Source: an uncultured Bacteroidales bacterium
GTDB lineage: Bacteria; Bacteroidota; Bacteroidia; Bacteroidales; Bacteroidaceae
Assembly (NCBI GenBank): GCA_902787575.1
Contig: CADAGX010000006.1
Location: 27,979 to 91,978 of the forward strand
Direction: 5' to 3'
DNA length: 64,000 nucleotides
Positions 25,119 through 34,615 of the stretch are shown in pieces (within the stretch, counting starts at the first letter, position 1; each line of letters begins with the position of its first letter). Both the position numbers and the translations under genes were made by a program. Below the pieces are notes generated by a model. That model saw only the letters and a list, made by a program, of their open reading frames with translations. It made no database searches and was not told the origin of the DNA.

Positions 25119-26048
25119 TTACATACTCTTGACGATGCGTTTCTCCTCGACGAGTCTCTTTGAGATAGCATCCAGCGTGGCGTTAATATATTTGCTACTA
25201 TTCGGCGTACTGTACATTTTGCTCATCTCCACGTATTCGTTGATTGTGACACTGATGGGAATGGACGGGAAAGAAATGATTTCGGCCAGTGCCACCTGCA
25301 GTATCACACGGTCCATCAGAGCTACGCGGTTCACATCCCAACGGCGCGTGGAGTTGGAAATGAGATTTTGCAAGTAAGACTCGTTCGCCAGCGTGCGGCG
25401 CAACAGCCGGACAGCAAACTCGCGGTCTTCTTCGTCCTTGTATTCTGGAAGTAGCGGCTGACTGTCGTTGCTTTCCTCGCTGAAGCGATTTATTGTTTTC
25501 AGCACGAAAGTATCCACCACCACTTTGTCGTCATTCCAGTAGATGTTCATATCCTCCAGAATGGCGTCCAAATCTTCGTTGTTGCAGATGAAATGTCGGT
25601 ATATCATACGCCAGACCTCGCGGTCCTCGGCGTAGCCAGACTCCTTTCGACTCATATATTCCTTAAAGAAATCAGCGTCTTCCACTTTGGCAAGCAGCGA
25701 GCGGAGGAATTCCTCCTCGTCGGCCCAGTTCCGCTTCATGTTCTCGCGAAATTCTTTCAGCTGCTTGTTCGACTCCAACTGTAACATAAATTTGTTATCA
25801 ACAAATCGCCGGCTCAATGTCGTGTAGTCGCCCAAACGGCGCAACCTGTTCTGTCTCATTTCCAACGTTCGGGTGGCAATCCGGCTCAGGTCAACCATCA
25901 GCAGCAACATGGAGTTATACAGGTCGTACGCTTTGGAGAGAGAAAACAGCAGTTCGCGCTCTGCGGTGTCGGGGTTTCCGTCTCCGTTCTGATAGTAGGA
26001 ATAGGTTATTTGTACTGCCTTTTGTCGTATTAATTCGCGATTTATCAT
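25119..26048 (-). CDS. nusB: Transcription antitermination factor NusB (long form)
   Basis: NusB binds boxA RNA with NusE (S10) and supports rRNA antitermination. This protein is 309 aa, about twice the E. coli size, as in other Bacteroidetes. The NusB fold is recognisable in the C-terminal half (about 190-309: LLRRTLANESYLQNLISN, DRVILQVALAEIISFPSIPISVTINEYVEMSKMY). The N-terminal half is an extra helical domain (RELIRQKAVQITYSYYQN at the start). First gene of the minus-strand run. A putative boxA occurs at the far right end of this window. Confidence 0.92.
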   Translation of the reverse strand: MINRELIRQKAVQITYSYYQNGDGNPDTAERELLFSLSKAYDLYNSMLLLMVDLSRIATRTLEMRQNRLRRLGDYTTLSRRFVDNKFMLQLESNKQLKEFRENMKRNWADEEEFLRSLLAKVEDADFFKEYMSRKESGYAEDREVWRMIYRHFICNNEDLDAILEDMNIYWNDDKVVVDTFVLKTINRFSEESNDSQPLLPEYKDEEDREFAVRLLRRTLANESYLQNLISNSTRRWDVNRVALMDRVILQVALAEIISFPSIPISVTINEYVEMSKMYSTPNSSKYINATLDAISKRLVEEKRIVKSM

Positions 26049-26170
26049 GTCAAAGTTACTTAAATATTGAACAAAAGTACGAATTTTAACTCAAATAACT
26101 ACATTTTATACCATTTTTTTTGGCAGTTAAAAAAAATATGATGAATTTTGGAGCAAAATAACAAAGTGAT

Positions 26171-26506
26171 ATGGAAGAAAAACTGAACACGACAGAGGGA
26201 AAAGAAAAGGATATTCTCTTCTCAAAGACAGCAAAAGCCGGACAGCGCATCTACTACATAGATGTAAAAATAAACCGCAAAGAAGAAATGTATCTCTGCA
26301 TTACCGAAAGCAAGAAGGTGCAAACGGGAACGGTAGAACAGCCGGCAATAAATTATGAGAAGCACAAAATTTTTCTTTATCGGGAAGATTTCCAGAAATT
26401 CATGGAGTGCATCAACGAGGCGATGCAGTACATATCCGAGCAACAAGGCGAGGCGGAACCTCGTGCGGAACGCGACGATTCAATAAAATTGGACTTGGAA
26501 TTTTGA
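26171..26506 (+). CDS. DUF3276 (PUR-alpha-like) protein
   Basis: A 111-aa cytoplasmic protein of the DUF3276 family, which adopts the PUR fold and in Bacteroidetes and spirochetes binds single-stranded nucleic acid. The PUR-like repeat is visible as AGQRIYYIDVKINRKEEMYLCITESK (in two parts, about residues 22-48) and HKIFLYREDFQKFMECI (about 66-82). The C-terminal 20 residues are acidic and disordered. The gene is monocistronic-looking, divergent from nusB, and its stop overlaps the -33 element of the rplY promoter. Confidence 0.85.
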   Translation: MEEKLNTTEGKEKDILFSKTAKAGQRIYYIDVKINRKEEMYLCITESKKVQTGTVEQPAINYEKHKIFLYREDFQKFMECINEAMQYISEQQGEAEPRAERDDSIKLDLEF

Positions 26507-26532
26507 AAGTTCGGGGAAAAGTTGTAACTTTG
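26501..26532 (+). promoter_or_regulatory. rplY promoter
   Basis: TTTTG at 26501-26505 and TAACTTTG at 26525-26532 with a 19-bp gap, a good -33/-7 pair. The 5' leader to the ATG is about 70 nt. Confidence 0.8.
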
Positions 26533-26608
26533 CACCCGCTTTTGCAGCCGTGTGATGGCGAATTAAGCATTTAATAACTTAATTTAGAGTAACACAAAAC
26601 GAGAAAAA

Positions 26609-27205
26609 ATGAAAACAATTGACGTAAAAGGTACAGCGCGCGTCGCAAACGGTAAGAAGGGCGCGAAAGATGTTCGTCGCCAAGGTGGCGTACCCTGTAA
26701 TCTCTACGGAGAAGCAAAAGGAGAGAACGGACTTCCCGTGGCACAGAGCTTCACAGCCACACAGGAAGAGCTCAGAAAGTTGGTTTACACGCCCGACATT
26801 TTCAGCGTGAACCTCAATATCGACGGTAAGGAGTGCAAGGCCGTGATGAAGGAGCTGCAGTTCCACCCCGTGACGGACCGACTTCTGCACGTGGACTTCT
26901 ATGAAATTACAGAAACGAAGCCCATCGTCATGGAAGTTCCCATTAAGTTGAACGGATTGGCAGAGGGCGTACGCGCCGGTGGTAAGCTTGCCGCCAGCGT
27001 CCGCAAACTGAAAGTTCGTGCTCCCTACACGCAGATTCCCGAGCGCTTGGACATCGATGTAACGAACCTCGGCCTTGGAAAGACAATTAAGGTGGGCGAA
27101 CTGAGTTTCGAAGGCCTTGAATTGGTGACCAGCCCGAGCGTGGTTGTTTGCCAGGTGAAGATGACACGTAGTGCAATGAGCGCGGCGGCCAAGAAGGAAG
27201 AGTGA
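26609..27205 (+). CDS. rplY: 50S ribosomal protein L25/general stress protein Ctc
   Basis: 5S rRNA-binding ribosomal protein of the long L25/Ctc (TL5) type, 198 aa. N-terminal L25 beta-barrel (about 1-95; GKKGAKDVRRQGGVPCNLYG) and C-terminal TL5 beta domain (about 96-190; VPIKLNGLAEGVRAGGKL). It has its own strong promoter and is followed after 8 bp by pth, the common L25-Pth pairing in bacteria, then pepT, hslR-like and dnaG. Confidence 0.95.
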   Translation: MKTIDVKGTARVANGKKGAKDVRRQGGVPCNLYGEAKGENGLPVAQSFTATQEELRKLVYTPDIFSVNLNIDGKECKAVMKELQFHPVTDRLLHVDFYEITETKPIVMEVPIKLNGLAEGVRAGGKLAASVRKLKVRAPYTQIPERLDIDVTNLGLGKTIKVGELSFEGLELVTSPSVVVCQVKMTRSAMSAAAKKEE

Positions 27206-27213
27206 AGCACTGA

Positions 27214-27777
27214 ATGAAATATTTGATAACGGGGCTGGGTAACATCGGCGACGAGTACGACGGCACCCGCCACAACATCGGATTCAGAGTATTGGACGCC
27301 CTCGCTAAGGCGTCCAATACTGCTTTTGACGACCGGCGTTATGGGTTCGTGGCGCACACACGGGTGAAGAATGCGGAACTGGTGCTGCTGAAGCCCTCCA
27401 CATTTATGAACCTCAGCGGTAATGCTGTGCGCTACTGGCTGCAGCAGGAAAAAATCGAGCTGCAGAATCTGCTGGTTGTCGTGGACGATTTGAGTCTGCC
27501 GCTCGGGACAATTCGCATGAAGCCTTCGGGCAGCGCGGGCGGACACAATGGATTGCGGCATATTGCACAAGTCTTGGGAACGGAGGCGTACAACCGGCTG
27601 CGTTTTGGCATCGGAAATGATTTTCCTCGCGGCACGCAGGTGGATTTCGTGCTGAGCCGCTTCACGCCGGAAGAGGAGACACTGGTAAATGAGAAGGCGC
27701 TGGTGGCGTGCGACGCTGTCAAGGCATTTGCTCTCTGCGGGATGCAATTTGCAATGTGCAACTATAATGGAAAATAA
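27214..27777 (+). CDS. pth: Peptidyl-tRNA hydrolase
   Basis: Cleaves peptidyl-tRNAs that drop off the ribosome and recycles tRNA. The 187-aa length is normal. Catalytic and binding residues are visible: [18 protein letters not shown] with Asn and the general-base His, [10 protein letters not shown], and [20 protein letters not shown] with the Asp and GGHNGL block. An unusual feature is a perfect 13-bp inverted repeat inside the coding region (27288-27321). It follows rplY by 8 bp. Confidence 0.97.
   Translation: MKYLITGLGNIGDEYDGTRHNIGFRVLDALAKASNTAFDDRRYGFVAHTRVKNAELVLLKPSTFMNLSGNAVRYWLQQEKIELQNLLVVVDDLSLPLGTIRMKPSGSAGGHNGLRHIAQVLGTEAYNRLRFGIGNDFPRGTQVDFVLSRFTPEEETLVNEKALVACDAVKAFALCGMQFAMCNYNGK
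27288..27321. repeat. Perfect 13-bp inverted repeat inside pth
   Basis: AGTATTGGACGCC (27288-27300), loop CTCGCTAA, GGCGTCCAATACT (27309-27321), within the coding region at about codons 25-36 of pth. Confidence 0.9.
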
Positions 27778-27832
27778 CATCGTGCGTCTTTCGCGCGCAC
27801 GCGTGTAGTATAATAAGGTATAAGCTGAAGAA

Positions 27833-29053
27833 ATGGAATTAGTAGACAGATTCTTGAAATATGTGTCGTTCGATACGCAGTCTTGCGAAGAGAACGAAGC
27901 AGAATGCCCAAGTACGGAAAAACAATTTGCACTGGCGCGTTATCTGAAAAGTGAGCTTGAATCGCTGGGTCTCGAGGATGTGGAGATGGATGCGCACGCT
28001 TATGTTTATGCCACGCTGCCTGCGAATACGCAGAAAACTGTGCCCACAATCGGATTTATTGCGCACATGGACACAAGTCCCGACTGCAGCGGTGCTAACG
28101 TCAAGCCGCGCATTATACAGAACTACGACGGTTCGGACATCGTGTTGAACGCTGAGTTGGGAGTTGCCACGTGCGTTAGTCAGTTTCCCGAACTCCGTTC
28201 GCACATTGGCGAGGATCTTATCGTCACCGACGGCACGACGCTGCTTGGCGCTGACGACAAGGCCGGGATTGCCGAGATTGTGACAGCTATGACTTACCTG
28301 CAGGCGCATCCGGAAATCGAGCACGGAAAGATACGTGTCGCCTTCAATCCCGATGAGGAGATAGGGGCAGGTGCACACCTCTTTGACGTGGAAAAATTTG
28401 GATGCGACTGGGCTTACACGATGGACGGTGGCGAAGTCGGTGAGTTGGAGTACGAGAATTTCAATGCCGCCAGCGCAAAAGTGCAAATCCGAGGGCGCAA
28501 CGTGCACCCCGGCTATGCCAAGGGAAAAATGCTGAACGCATGTCTGATGGCAAGTGAGTTTGCCGCCCTGCTTCCTGCAGGCGAAACGCCGGCAATGACC
28601 GAGGGGTACGAAGGTTTCTATCATCTCTGCGGCGTGCAGGCAACGGTGGAAGAGGCCACCCTGAGCTATATTATCCGCGACCACGACCGCCAGAATTTCG
28701 AGCGTCGCAAGCAGACTGTGCTGAAGGCGGCAGAGACGATGAACGCGCGTTATGGCGACGTCGTCAGCGTGACGCTTAAGGATCAATATTACAACATGCT
28801 GGAGCAGGTGAGCGACAAGCCTCATATCATAGATACGGCACGTCGTGCCATCACCGAGGCGTGCGGCTTCTGTACCGTGGTGCCCATTCGTGGCGGAACG
28901 GACGGTGCGCAGCTGTCGTTCAAAGGCCTGCCGTGTCCGAATATCTTCGCGGGCGGACTGAATTTCCACGGAAGAAACGAGTTCGTGCCTGTGCAGAGTA
29001 TGCAGAAGGCCATGATGACCGTCGTTAACATCTGCAGAATAACTGCCGAGTAA
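27833..29053 (+). CDS. pepT: Peptidase T (tripeptide aminopeptidase)
   Basis: Cytoplasmic dizinc M20B aminopeptidase that releases N-terminal residues from tripeptides. 406 aa, normal length. Zinc and catalytic residues are visible: AHMDTSPD (His, Asp), [12 protein letters not shown] (bridging Asp), NPDEEIGAG (Glu-Glu) and [13 protein letters not shown]. The gene is 55 bp after pth and 1 bp before the S4-domain gene, so it is part of the rplY-pth-pepT-hslR-dnaG run. Confidence 0.96.
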   Translation: MELVDRFLKYVSFDTQSCEENEAECPSTEKQFALARYLKSELESLGLEDVEMDAHAYVYATLPANTQKTVPTIGFIAHMDTSPDCSGANVKPRIIQNYDGSDIVLNAELGVATCVSQFPELRSHIGEDLIVTDGTTLLGADDKAGIAEIVTAMTYLQAHPEIEHGKIRVAFNPDEEIGAGAHLFDVEKFGCDWAYTMDGGEVGELEYENFNAASAKVQIRGRNVHPGYAKGKMLNACLMASEFAALLPAGETPAMTEGYEGFYHLCGVQATVEEATLSYIIRDHDRQNFERRKQTVLKAAETMNARYGDVVSVTLKDQYYNMLEQVSDKPHIIDTARRAITEACGFCTVVPIRGGTDGAQLSFKGLPCPNIFAGGLNFHGRNEFVPVQSMQKAMMTVVNICRITAE

Positions 29054-29054
29054 C

Positions 29055-29492
29055 ATGGCAAACACAGAAGCGCGCATCGACAAGTGGCTGTGGGCAGCAC
29101 GAATCTTTAAGACTCGCACGTTGGCGGCAGCAGCCTGCAAGAAAGGGCAGGTGATGCTACGCGGCGTACAGCTGAAAGCCAGTCGCACCGTGAAGGCGGG
29201 CGACGTCGTGGATGTGCGTAAGCCGCCCGTCACATATAGTTTCCGCGTGTTACAACCCATAGAAAAGCGCGTGGGCGCAAAGTTGTTGCCCGAGATACTG
29301 GAGAACGTTACGGCGGCCGAGCAGTACGAGTTGCTCGAGATGAGTAAAATCAGCGGCTTCGTGAATCGCGCCAAAGGCACGGGACGTCCGACAAAGAAGG
29401 ACCGCCGTAGTCTGGACGAGTTTGCCGGCGATGTTCCCACGTTTGTCGGTGACTTTGATTTCGACTTAGACGATTCGGACGACGAGGAGTAA
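29055..29492 (+). CDS. S4-domain RNA-binding protein (Hsp15-like)
   Basis: A 145-aa protein with an N-terminal S4 domain (about residues 7-70; RIDKWLWAARIFKTRTLAA, KKGQVMLRGVQLKASRTVKAGD). Hsp15/HslR recycles stalled 50S subunits carrying nascent chains. The C-terminal part (about 85-145) is helical and ends in a strongly acidic tail (DFDLDDSDDEE). It starts one base after the pepT stop and is followed by dnaG after 14 bp, so it is clearly co-transcribed. Confidence 0.88.
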   Translation: MANTEARIDKWLWAARIFKTRTLAAAACKKGQVMLRGVQLKASRTVKAGDVVDVRKPPVTYSFRVLQPIEKRVGAKLLPEILENVTAAEQYELLEMSKISGFVNRAKGTGRPTKKDRRSLDEFAGDVPTFVGDFDFDLDDSDDEE

Positions 29493-29506
29493 ACAGAAAA
29501 CAGCCA

Positions 29507-31531
29507 ATGATAGACCGCGCTACCATAGATAAAATCATGGACGCCGCCAGCATCGTGGATGTGGTGAGCGACTTCGTAACGCTGAAGCGTGCAGGTGCCA
29601 ACCTGAAGGGGCTCTGCCCGTTTCACGACGATCGCACGCCGTCTTTTATGGTGTCGCCTGCAAAAAATTACTGCAAGTGCTTTGCTTGCGGCAAGGGCGG
29701 CAATCCCGTGGGATTTATCATGGAGCACGAACAGCTCACGTATCCCGACGCGTTGCGCTATCTGGCGCGCAAATATGGCATTCCCATTAAGGAAAAGGAA
29801 GTTTCGGCCGAGGAGATTCAGGCGCGCGACGACCGCGAGAGTATGTTTATCCTGAACGAATGGGCGCGCGACTGGTTCCGCCACGAACTTCTCGAGACGG
29901 AAGACGGACGCGCTGTGGGCTTGGCTTATTTTCGCGGGCGCGGATTCCGCGACGACATACTCAACCGCTTTCAGGTGGGCTTCAGTCCCAACGATGCGAA
30001 GCATACTTTGGCCGACGACGCGCTGAAGCAGGGCTATCAGGAGAAGTACCTTGTGAATATCATCGACGAGCGCGAGCCAAAGAACAGCATAGGCACGGGA
30101 CTCTGCCTGAAGAACGCTGACGGCAAGCTGCGCGACCGATTCCGCGGACGTGTCATCTGGCCCATATTTTCCGTGAGCGGCCGTGTGGCTGGCTTCGGCG
30201 GCCGCGTCTTGGACGCCGCCACGAAGGGCGTGAACGTGAAATACCTGAATTCGCCCGAAAGTGTGGTTTACAGCAAACGCAAGGAACTTTTTGGCTTGTT
30301 CCAGGCCAAAGAAGCCATTCGTCGCAACGACCTTTGCTATCTGGTGGAGGGCTACACCGACGTGATGGCCATGCATCAAATGGGCGTGGAAAACGTGGTT
30401 GCCTCGTCGGGTACGGCGCTTACCACAGACCAAATCCGTCTTATCCACCGCATGACGAGCAATATCACCGTCATTTTCGACGGCGACGAAGCCGGCATTC
30501 ATGCCAGCGAGCGCGGCATCGATATGTTGCTGGCTGAGGGCATGAATGTGAAGCTTCTGCTCTTGCCCGACGGCGATGACCCCGACAGTTTCGCGCGCAA
30601 GCACAACGCCACCGAGTATCAGGATTATCTGCGCACACATCAGGTGGATTTTATCCACTTCAAGACTAATAATACGTTGGCCGCCGCGCAGGGCGACCCC
30701 GTGCGGCTGAGCCAGCTCATCAACAACATTGTGGAAAGTATTGCTGTGATTCCTGACGAAATCACGCGTGTGCTCTATGTCCGACAGGCGTCGCAGACCC
30801 TGCAGATGGACGAGCGGCTCATACAGACGGCCGTGGGAAAACAGATGCAGCGGCTCGCCGATGAGCGGCGCAAGGAACGAGAGCGCGAGGAACGCCGCAA
30901 TGTGCCGCAGCCCGAAGGGCCGGACGACACTGCGGTAGGCCCTGCAGAGGAAACGCCGCGGCCGGAGCCCGTGGTCGCACCTCGTGCATCGGAGGGCAAG
31001 GACGGCAGCGAGCGTTTGCTCGCAGAGGCTGTAGTCCGCTACGGCGAGCGTCAATTGTGTTATGTGGAGGAAGGGGACAAAGAGATCCCACTCAGTGTCA
31101 TCGAATTCACGTACTACAGCCTGCAAGATGACGGCGTGCAACTGCAAAACGAGCTGTACCGTCGTATTCTCGACGAGGGAATGCAGCACATTCACGACAA
31201 AGGTTTTGTGGCGGAGCGTTACTTCCTAAACCATCCCGACCCGCAAATCAGCGGAACGGCTTTCGAACTCTCGATAGACAAAGAGCAACTAAGCCGTTAC
31301 CACGGCGATGTGGAACTCGAGAACCCGCTGGCTTCCATCCCGCGACTCATAGCCACGCTGAAATTGCGCGTCGTACGCGAGGACCTGAAGCGCCTCACCG
31401 AGAAAGCCAAAGACCCGGCACTGCGGAGCGACAAGGAGGCATTCCGTGCGCTGATGGACGAATTCAAGGCTAAGACGCAGCGCGCCGGCGAACTGGCCAA
31501 GGAAAGTGGCGACCGCGTAGTGTTGCGCTGA
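29507..31531 (+). CDS. dnaG: DNA primase
   Basis: Synthesises RNA primers for replication. 674 aa. In order: the N-terminal CHC2 zinc finger (CPFHDDRTPSF ... YCKCFACGKGG, about residues 39-70), the catalytic core with the TOPRIM motifs LVEGYTDVMAMHQMG (about 279-293) and FDGDEAG (about 324-330), and a C-terminal helicase-interaction domain (about 500-674). A long Arg/Glu-rich and Pro-rich linker (about 450-500; ERREEREREERR-type) precedes that domain. Upstream neighbours are co-transcribed; downstream is a weak repeat array. Confidence 0.97.
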   Translation: MIDRATIDKIMDAASIVDVVSDFVTLKRAGANLKGLCPFHDDRTPSFMVSPAKNYCKCFACGKGGNPVGFIMEHEQLTYPDALRYLARKYGIPIKEKEVSAEEIQARDDRESMFILNEWARDWFRHELLETEDGRAVGLAYFRGRGFRDDILNRFQVGFSPNDAKHTLADDALKQGYQEKYLVNIIDEREPKNSIGTGLCLKNADGKLRDRFRGRVIWPIFSVSGRVAGFGGRVLDAATKGVNVKYLNSPESVVYSKRKELFGLFQAKEAIRRNDLCYLVEGYTDVMAMHQMGVENVVASSGTALTTDQIRLIHRMTSNITVIFDGDEAGIHASERGIDMLLAEGMNVKLLLLPDGDDPDSFARKHNATEYQDYLRTHQVDFIHFKTNNTLAAAQGDPVRLSQLINNIVESIAVIPDEITRVLYVRQASQTLQMDERLIQTAVGKQMQRLADERRKEREREERRNVPQPEGPDDTAVGPAEETPRPEPVVAPRASEGKDGSERLLAEAVVRYGERQLCYVEEGDKEIPLSVIEFTYYSLQDDGVQLQNELYRRILDEGMQHIHDKGFVAERYFLNHPDPQISGTAFELSIDKEQLSRYHGDVELENPLASIPRLIATLKLRVVREDLKRLTEKAKDPALRSDKEAFRALMDEFKAKTQRAGELAKESGDRVVLR

Positions 31532-31535
31532 AGCC

Positions 31536-31592
31536 TGTAGCCTGTACCGCCGTCGGTTACTGCACGTGGTTTTTCGTATGCGACAGCCACTT
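31536..31592. repeat. Degenerate palindromic repeat array after dnaG
   Basis: Possible units at 31536 (TGTAGC CT GTACCG), 31558 (TACTGC AC GTGGTT) and 31579 (TGCGAC AG CCACTT), spaced 22 and 21 bp. A 9-bp hairpin TGCGACAGC ... GCTGTCGCA overlaps its right part (from 31579). The match to the family is weak. Confidence 0.4.
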
Positions 31593-31656
31593 TTATTTTT
31601 TCTTGCTGTCGCACGAAGCAAAACAGCGCGTGATATTAGAAATGATGACGGGCGGA

Positions 31657-31688
31657 TTGTGAAATATGGATTAAAGTTTGTAACTTTG
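31657..31688 (+). promoter_or_regulatory. Promoter of the DHH phosphoesterase gene
   Basis: TTG at 31657-31659 and TAACTTTG at 31681-31688 with a 21-bp gap; ATG 17 bp downstream. Confidence 0.75.
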
Positions 31689-31705
31689 TAGCCCGAAAGA
31701 AAAAT

Positions 31706-32746
31706 ATGGAGAAGGTTATCGATGATGGTGGGTTGGGCCGATTCCGGGCTCTGATAGCCGCGGCACAGCGAATTGTGGTCTGTGGCCACGTGAATCCCGA
31801 CGGCGACGCAGTGGGTTCTGCACTGGCGCTTCAGCACTGGCTGCAGCGGCAGGGAAAGGAATGCACTGTGGTACTGCCCAATACATTCCCCGACTTTCTG
31901 CTTTGGATGCCCGGCGCCAAGGATGTCAAAGCCTACCGCCGGCACGAGGCCGAGGTGGCGCCGATAATCGAGCAGGCAGATCTCTTCGTGATAGCCGACC
32001 TGAATTCTCCCTCGCGTCTGATGGACATAGAAACACTGGTGATGGCCAATCCTGCGCCAAAGGTTATGATTGATCACCACATGTCGCCGGCCGACTTCTG
32101 TGACGTCACGATCTCGCATCCCGAGATGTGCGCTACGGCCGAGGTGCTGTGCCATCTGTTTTGGCAACTGGGAGAACTGCAGCAACTGGCCGAGGCGGAG
32201 GCCGTTTGCCTATATGCGGGCATGATGTGCGACACGGGAGCCTTCACTTATGCCTCCACGCGCGCCGTCATCTACGAGTGCGTCAGTCACCTTCTGGCGC
32301 GTGGCATTGACAAAGACCGCATTTACCGCAACGTTTACTACACGGCATCGCTTGCCCGCCTGAGGCTGCAGGGATATATGCTGTACGTGAATCTGCGGAT
32401 GCGTAAGAACCTGCACGCAGCTGTGATGACTCTCACCAACGCCGAGCGCCGCCGTTTCGGAGTGAAGAACGGCGACACGGAAGGTCTGGTGAACATGCCG
32501 CTGCAAATCAGCGGCACGCGGCTGAGCATCTTCCTGACGGAAGATACGGAACTGGAGGGACTGGTGAAGGTAAGCCTGCGCAGCGTGGACGATTTCCCGT
32601 GCAACAAGATGGCCGAGGAGTTCTTTGGCGGCGGCGGACACCTGAATGCCAGTGGCGGCAAGCTCTATTGCTCAATGGACGAAGCGCTGAAAGTGGTGGA
32701 TCGCGCGTTGCAGAAATATGCGCCGCTGCTGAAGGGACAAGTATAA
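31706..32746 (+). CDS. DHH-family phosphoesterase (NrnA-like oligoribonuclease/pAp phosphatase)
   Basis: A 346-aa manganese-dependent phosphoesterase expected to degrade nanoRNAs and to remove the 3' phosphate of pAp. The DHH domain (about 1-200) has GHVNPDGDAVGSA, FVIADLNSPSR and DHHMSP; the DHHA1 domain (about 230-345) ends in GGGGHLNASGG. It lies between dnaG and the DUF4827 lipoprotein gene and has its own promoter. No membrane or CBS domains are seen, so it is not a GdpP-type c-di-AMP enzyme. Confidence 0.92.
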   Translation: MEKVIDDGGLGRFRALIAAAQRIVVCGHVNPDGDAVGSALALQHWLQRQGKECTVVLPNTFPDFLLWMPGAKDVKAYRRHEAEVAPIIEQADLFVIADLNSPSRLMDIETLVMANPAPKVMIDHHMSPADFCDVTISHPEMCATAEVLCHLFWQLGELQQLAEAEAVCLYAGMMCDTGAFTYASTRAVIYECVSHLLARGIDKDRIYRNVYYTASLARLRLQGYMLYVNLRMRKNLHAAVMTLTNAERRRFGVKNGDTEGLVNMPLQISGTRLSIFLTEDTELEGLVKVSLRSVDDFPCNKMAEEFFGGGGHLNASGGKLYCSMDEALKVVDRALQKYAPLLKGQV

Positions 32747-32784
32747 TTCCTGCCACAAAGCAATGGCGTTTGAACGAAAATAAC

Positions 32785-32792
32785 TATCTTTG
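32785..32792 (+). promoter_or_regulatory. -7 box (TATCTTTG) before the DUF4827 gene
   Basis: TATCTTTG lies 19 bp before the ATG at 32812. The nearest TTTG (32769-32772) is only 12 bp upstream, so the -33 element is not convincing. Confidence 0.5.
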
Positions 32793-32811
32793 CAGACGTA
32801 AAACGTATGTT

Positions 32812-33507
32812 ATGAAGAAGAAACTCTACTTCTCTGTGCTTCTGACGGCGCTGGCTGCCGTGCTTACGGCATGCCACGACGACGAAACGTATGCCGAGCA
32901 GAAGGAAAAAGAAGCCAAGGCCATCAACGCTTTTCTGCAGCGCGATGTGGTGATACGCAGCGCCGAGGGCGATACACTGCGACACATCGGACGCATCAAA
33001 GTGATACAGGAGTCGCAATTTCTGGCGCAGGATTCTACAACTGACTTGGAGGAAAACCAGTATGTCGTCTTCAAGAACAGCGGCGTTTACATGCAGATTG
33101 TGCGCCGTGGCGTGGGCGAACGTATCTTGCCGGGGCAGTCGAAGCAAGTGCTGACGCGCTTCCTCGAGTACAACATACTGGGAGACAGCCTGCAACTGCG
33201 CGACGAAGTGCCGTATTGGGCGACCGACGAGGGGATTATGGACGTGGTGAATGTGTCGGGCTCAATCTCGGCAACCTGGAATACCACGTATCACAGCGGC
33301 GGTGCCATGTACACGGCTTACAACGAGACGAAGGTGCCCGACGGATGGAAGGTGCCGCTGAATTATATCCGCATTGGGCGTCAGAACAGCGAAGAGGGCA
33401 TAGCTCTGGTGCGACTCATCGTACCGCATTCGCAGGGGCATCAGAATGCCACAAAGGGCGTGTACCCTTGTTTCTACGAAATCAGTTATCAGCAGACGCG
33501 TGACTGA
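32812..33507 (+). CDS. DUF4827 domain-containing lipoprotein
   Basis: A 231-aa lipoprotein with a signal peptide ending in the lipobox VLTAC (Cys21), followed by HDDETY (acidic). The mature part resembles FKBP-like or related beta domains in length and pattern, and DUF4827 proteins are Bacteroidetes-specific with no fixed role. ATG 32812 is preferred over upstream in-frame codons because it gives a clean signal peptide (MKKKLYFSVLL). It overlaps the hemW start by 8 bp. Confidence 0.82.
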   Translation: MKKKLYFSVLLTALAAVLTACHDDETYAEQKEKEAKAINAFLQRDVVIRSAEGDTLRHIGRIKVIQESQFLAQDSTTDLEENQYVVFKNSGVYMQIVRRGVGERILPGQSKQVLTRFLEYNILGDSLQLRDEVPYWATDEGIMDVVNVSGSISATWNTTYHSGGAMYTAYNETKVPDGWKVPLNYIRIGRQNSEEGIALVRLIVPHSQGHQNATKGVYPCFYEISYQQTRD

Positions 33508-34615
33508 GGTCGGGCTCTACGTACACGTGCCTTTCTGCCAGTCGCGGTGCATATACTGCGATTTCTTCTCTACGACTTTTACTGAGTGGCGCGAGCAGTA
33601 TGTTATGGCATTGCAGCGCGAAATTCGCGCACGTCGTGACGAACTGCCTAACGCGCGCGCGCGTACTATTTATATAGGTGGGGGCACACCCAGTCAGCTC
33701 AGCAGTATACAGCTGCGCGACATATTCGAGGCGCTGCTGGCAAATTTCGAACTCGAGCCGCAGGCCGAGGTTACGGTGGAGGCAAATCCCGAAGACGTGA
33801 CGGCCGATTGGCTCGCTGCGTTGCGCGATACGCCGGTAAATCGCATCAGCATGGGTGTTCAGACGTTTCACAACGATCTTTTGCGCTTTCTGCATCGTAG
33901 GCACGACGCGCGCCGTGCTGTGAAAGCAGTGGAGCAATGCCTCGCTGCCGGCTTCCGAAATCTCAGTATCGACCTTATCTATGGTTTGCCAGGACAGGAC
34001 ATGACTGCGTGGCGACAGGATGTGGCACAGGCTTTTGAGCTCGACGTCACGCATCTGAGCGCCTACGCCCTGATGTTTGAAGAGGGAACGGCATTGTATG
34101 ACATGCGACAAAAAGGCGCTGTGCGGGAAGCGGACGAAGAACTGAGCCTCGACATGTATTGTTGGCTGCAGGACGAAGCCGCGCGCCGCGGCTGGGAGCA
34201 CTACGAAATATCAAATTTTTGCCGCCCCGGGTTCTTCTCGCGCCACAACAAAAGCTACTGGCTGGGCCTTCCTTATCTGGGCTTCGGTCCTGGCGCCCAT
34301 TCCTACGACGGGCAACGTGTGCGCCGATGGAACTACGCCGACCTGAAAGATTACGTCCGAGACGCAGGTAATCCGCGTTTCGAGAGCGAAACACTGTCGG
34401 ATGACGAATTATATAATGAATATGTGATGACTCGGCTGCGACTGCCCGAAGGTGTGGACTTGACGGCTCTCTCCACAGAAAACCGCACATACTTCCTGCG
34501 GATGGCTCAGCCGCACATTGATGGAAATCGACTGACTTTCAGCGAAAACCACGTGTCGCTTTCGCGAATTGGACTCTTCGTTTCGAACGATATCATCAGC
34601 GATTTGATGCGTTGA
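33500..34615 (+). CDS. hemW: Radical SAM heme chaperone/coproporphyrinogen III oxidase-like protein
   Basis: A 371-aa radical SAM protein of the HemN/HemW family. The 4Fe-4S ligand motif is CQSRCIYCDF (CxxxCxxC, at about residues 12-21), followed by the SAM-binding glycines GGGTPSQL and VEANPEDVT. HemW-type members traffic heme rather than decarboxylate coproporphyrinogen; length and N-terminus (YVHVPFCQSRC) fit HemW. The GTG at 33500 is used because an upstream start would run back deep into the DUF4827 gene. A HemN_C-like domain occupies about 290-370. Confidence 0.88.
   Translation: MTEVGLYVHVPFCQSRCIYCDFFSTTFTEWREQYVMALQREIRARRDELPNARARTIYIGGGTPSQLSSIQLRDIFEALLANFELEPQAEVTVEANPEDVTADWLAALRDTPVNRISMGVQTFHNDLLRFLHRRHDARRAVKAVEQCLAAGFRNLSIDLIYGLPGQDMTAWRQDVAQAFELDVTHLSAYALMFEEGTALYDMRQKGAVREADEELSLDMYCWLQDEAARRGWEHYEISNFCRPGFFSRHNKSYWLGLPYLGFGPGAHSYDGQRVRRWNYADLKDYVRDAGNPRFESETLSDDELYNEYVMTRLRLPEGVDLTALSTENRTYFLRMAQPHIDGNRLTFSENHVSLSRIGLFVSNDIISDLMR

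Noticed and set aside
27839-31195. Very long open frame (over 1100 codons) on the minus strand opposite pepT, hslR-like and dnaG
   Set aside because: It spans three well-identified + strand genes and their gaps, has no family motifs, and is a product of high-GC codon use in the real genes.
31579-31615. Terminator after dnaG
   Set aside because: The 9-bp stem has a 17-nt loop and no T-run after it; it is better read as part of a degenerate repeat array.
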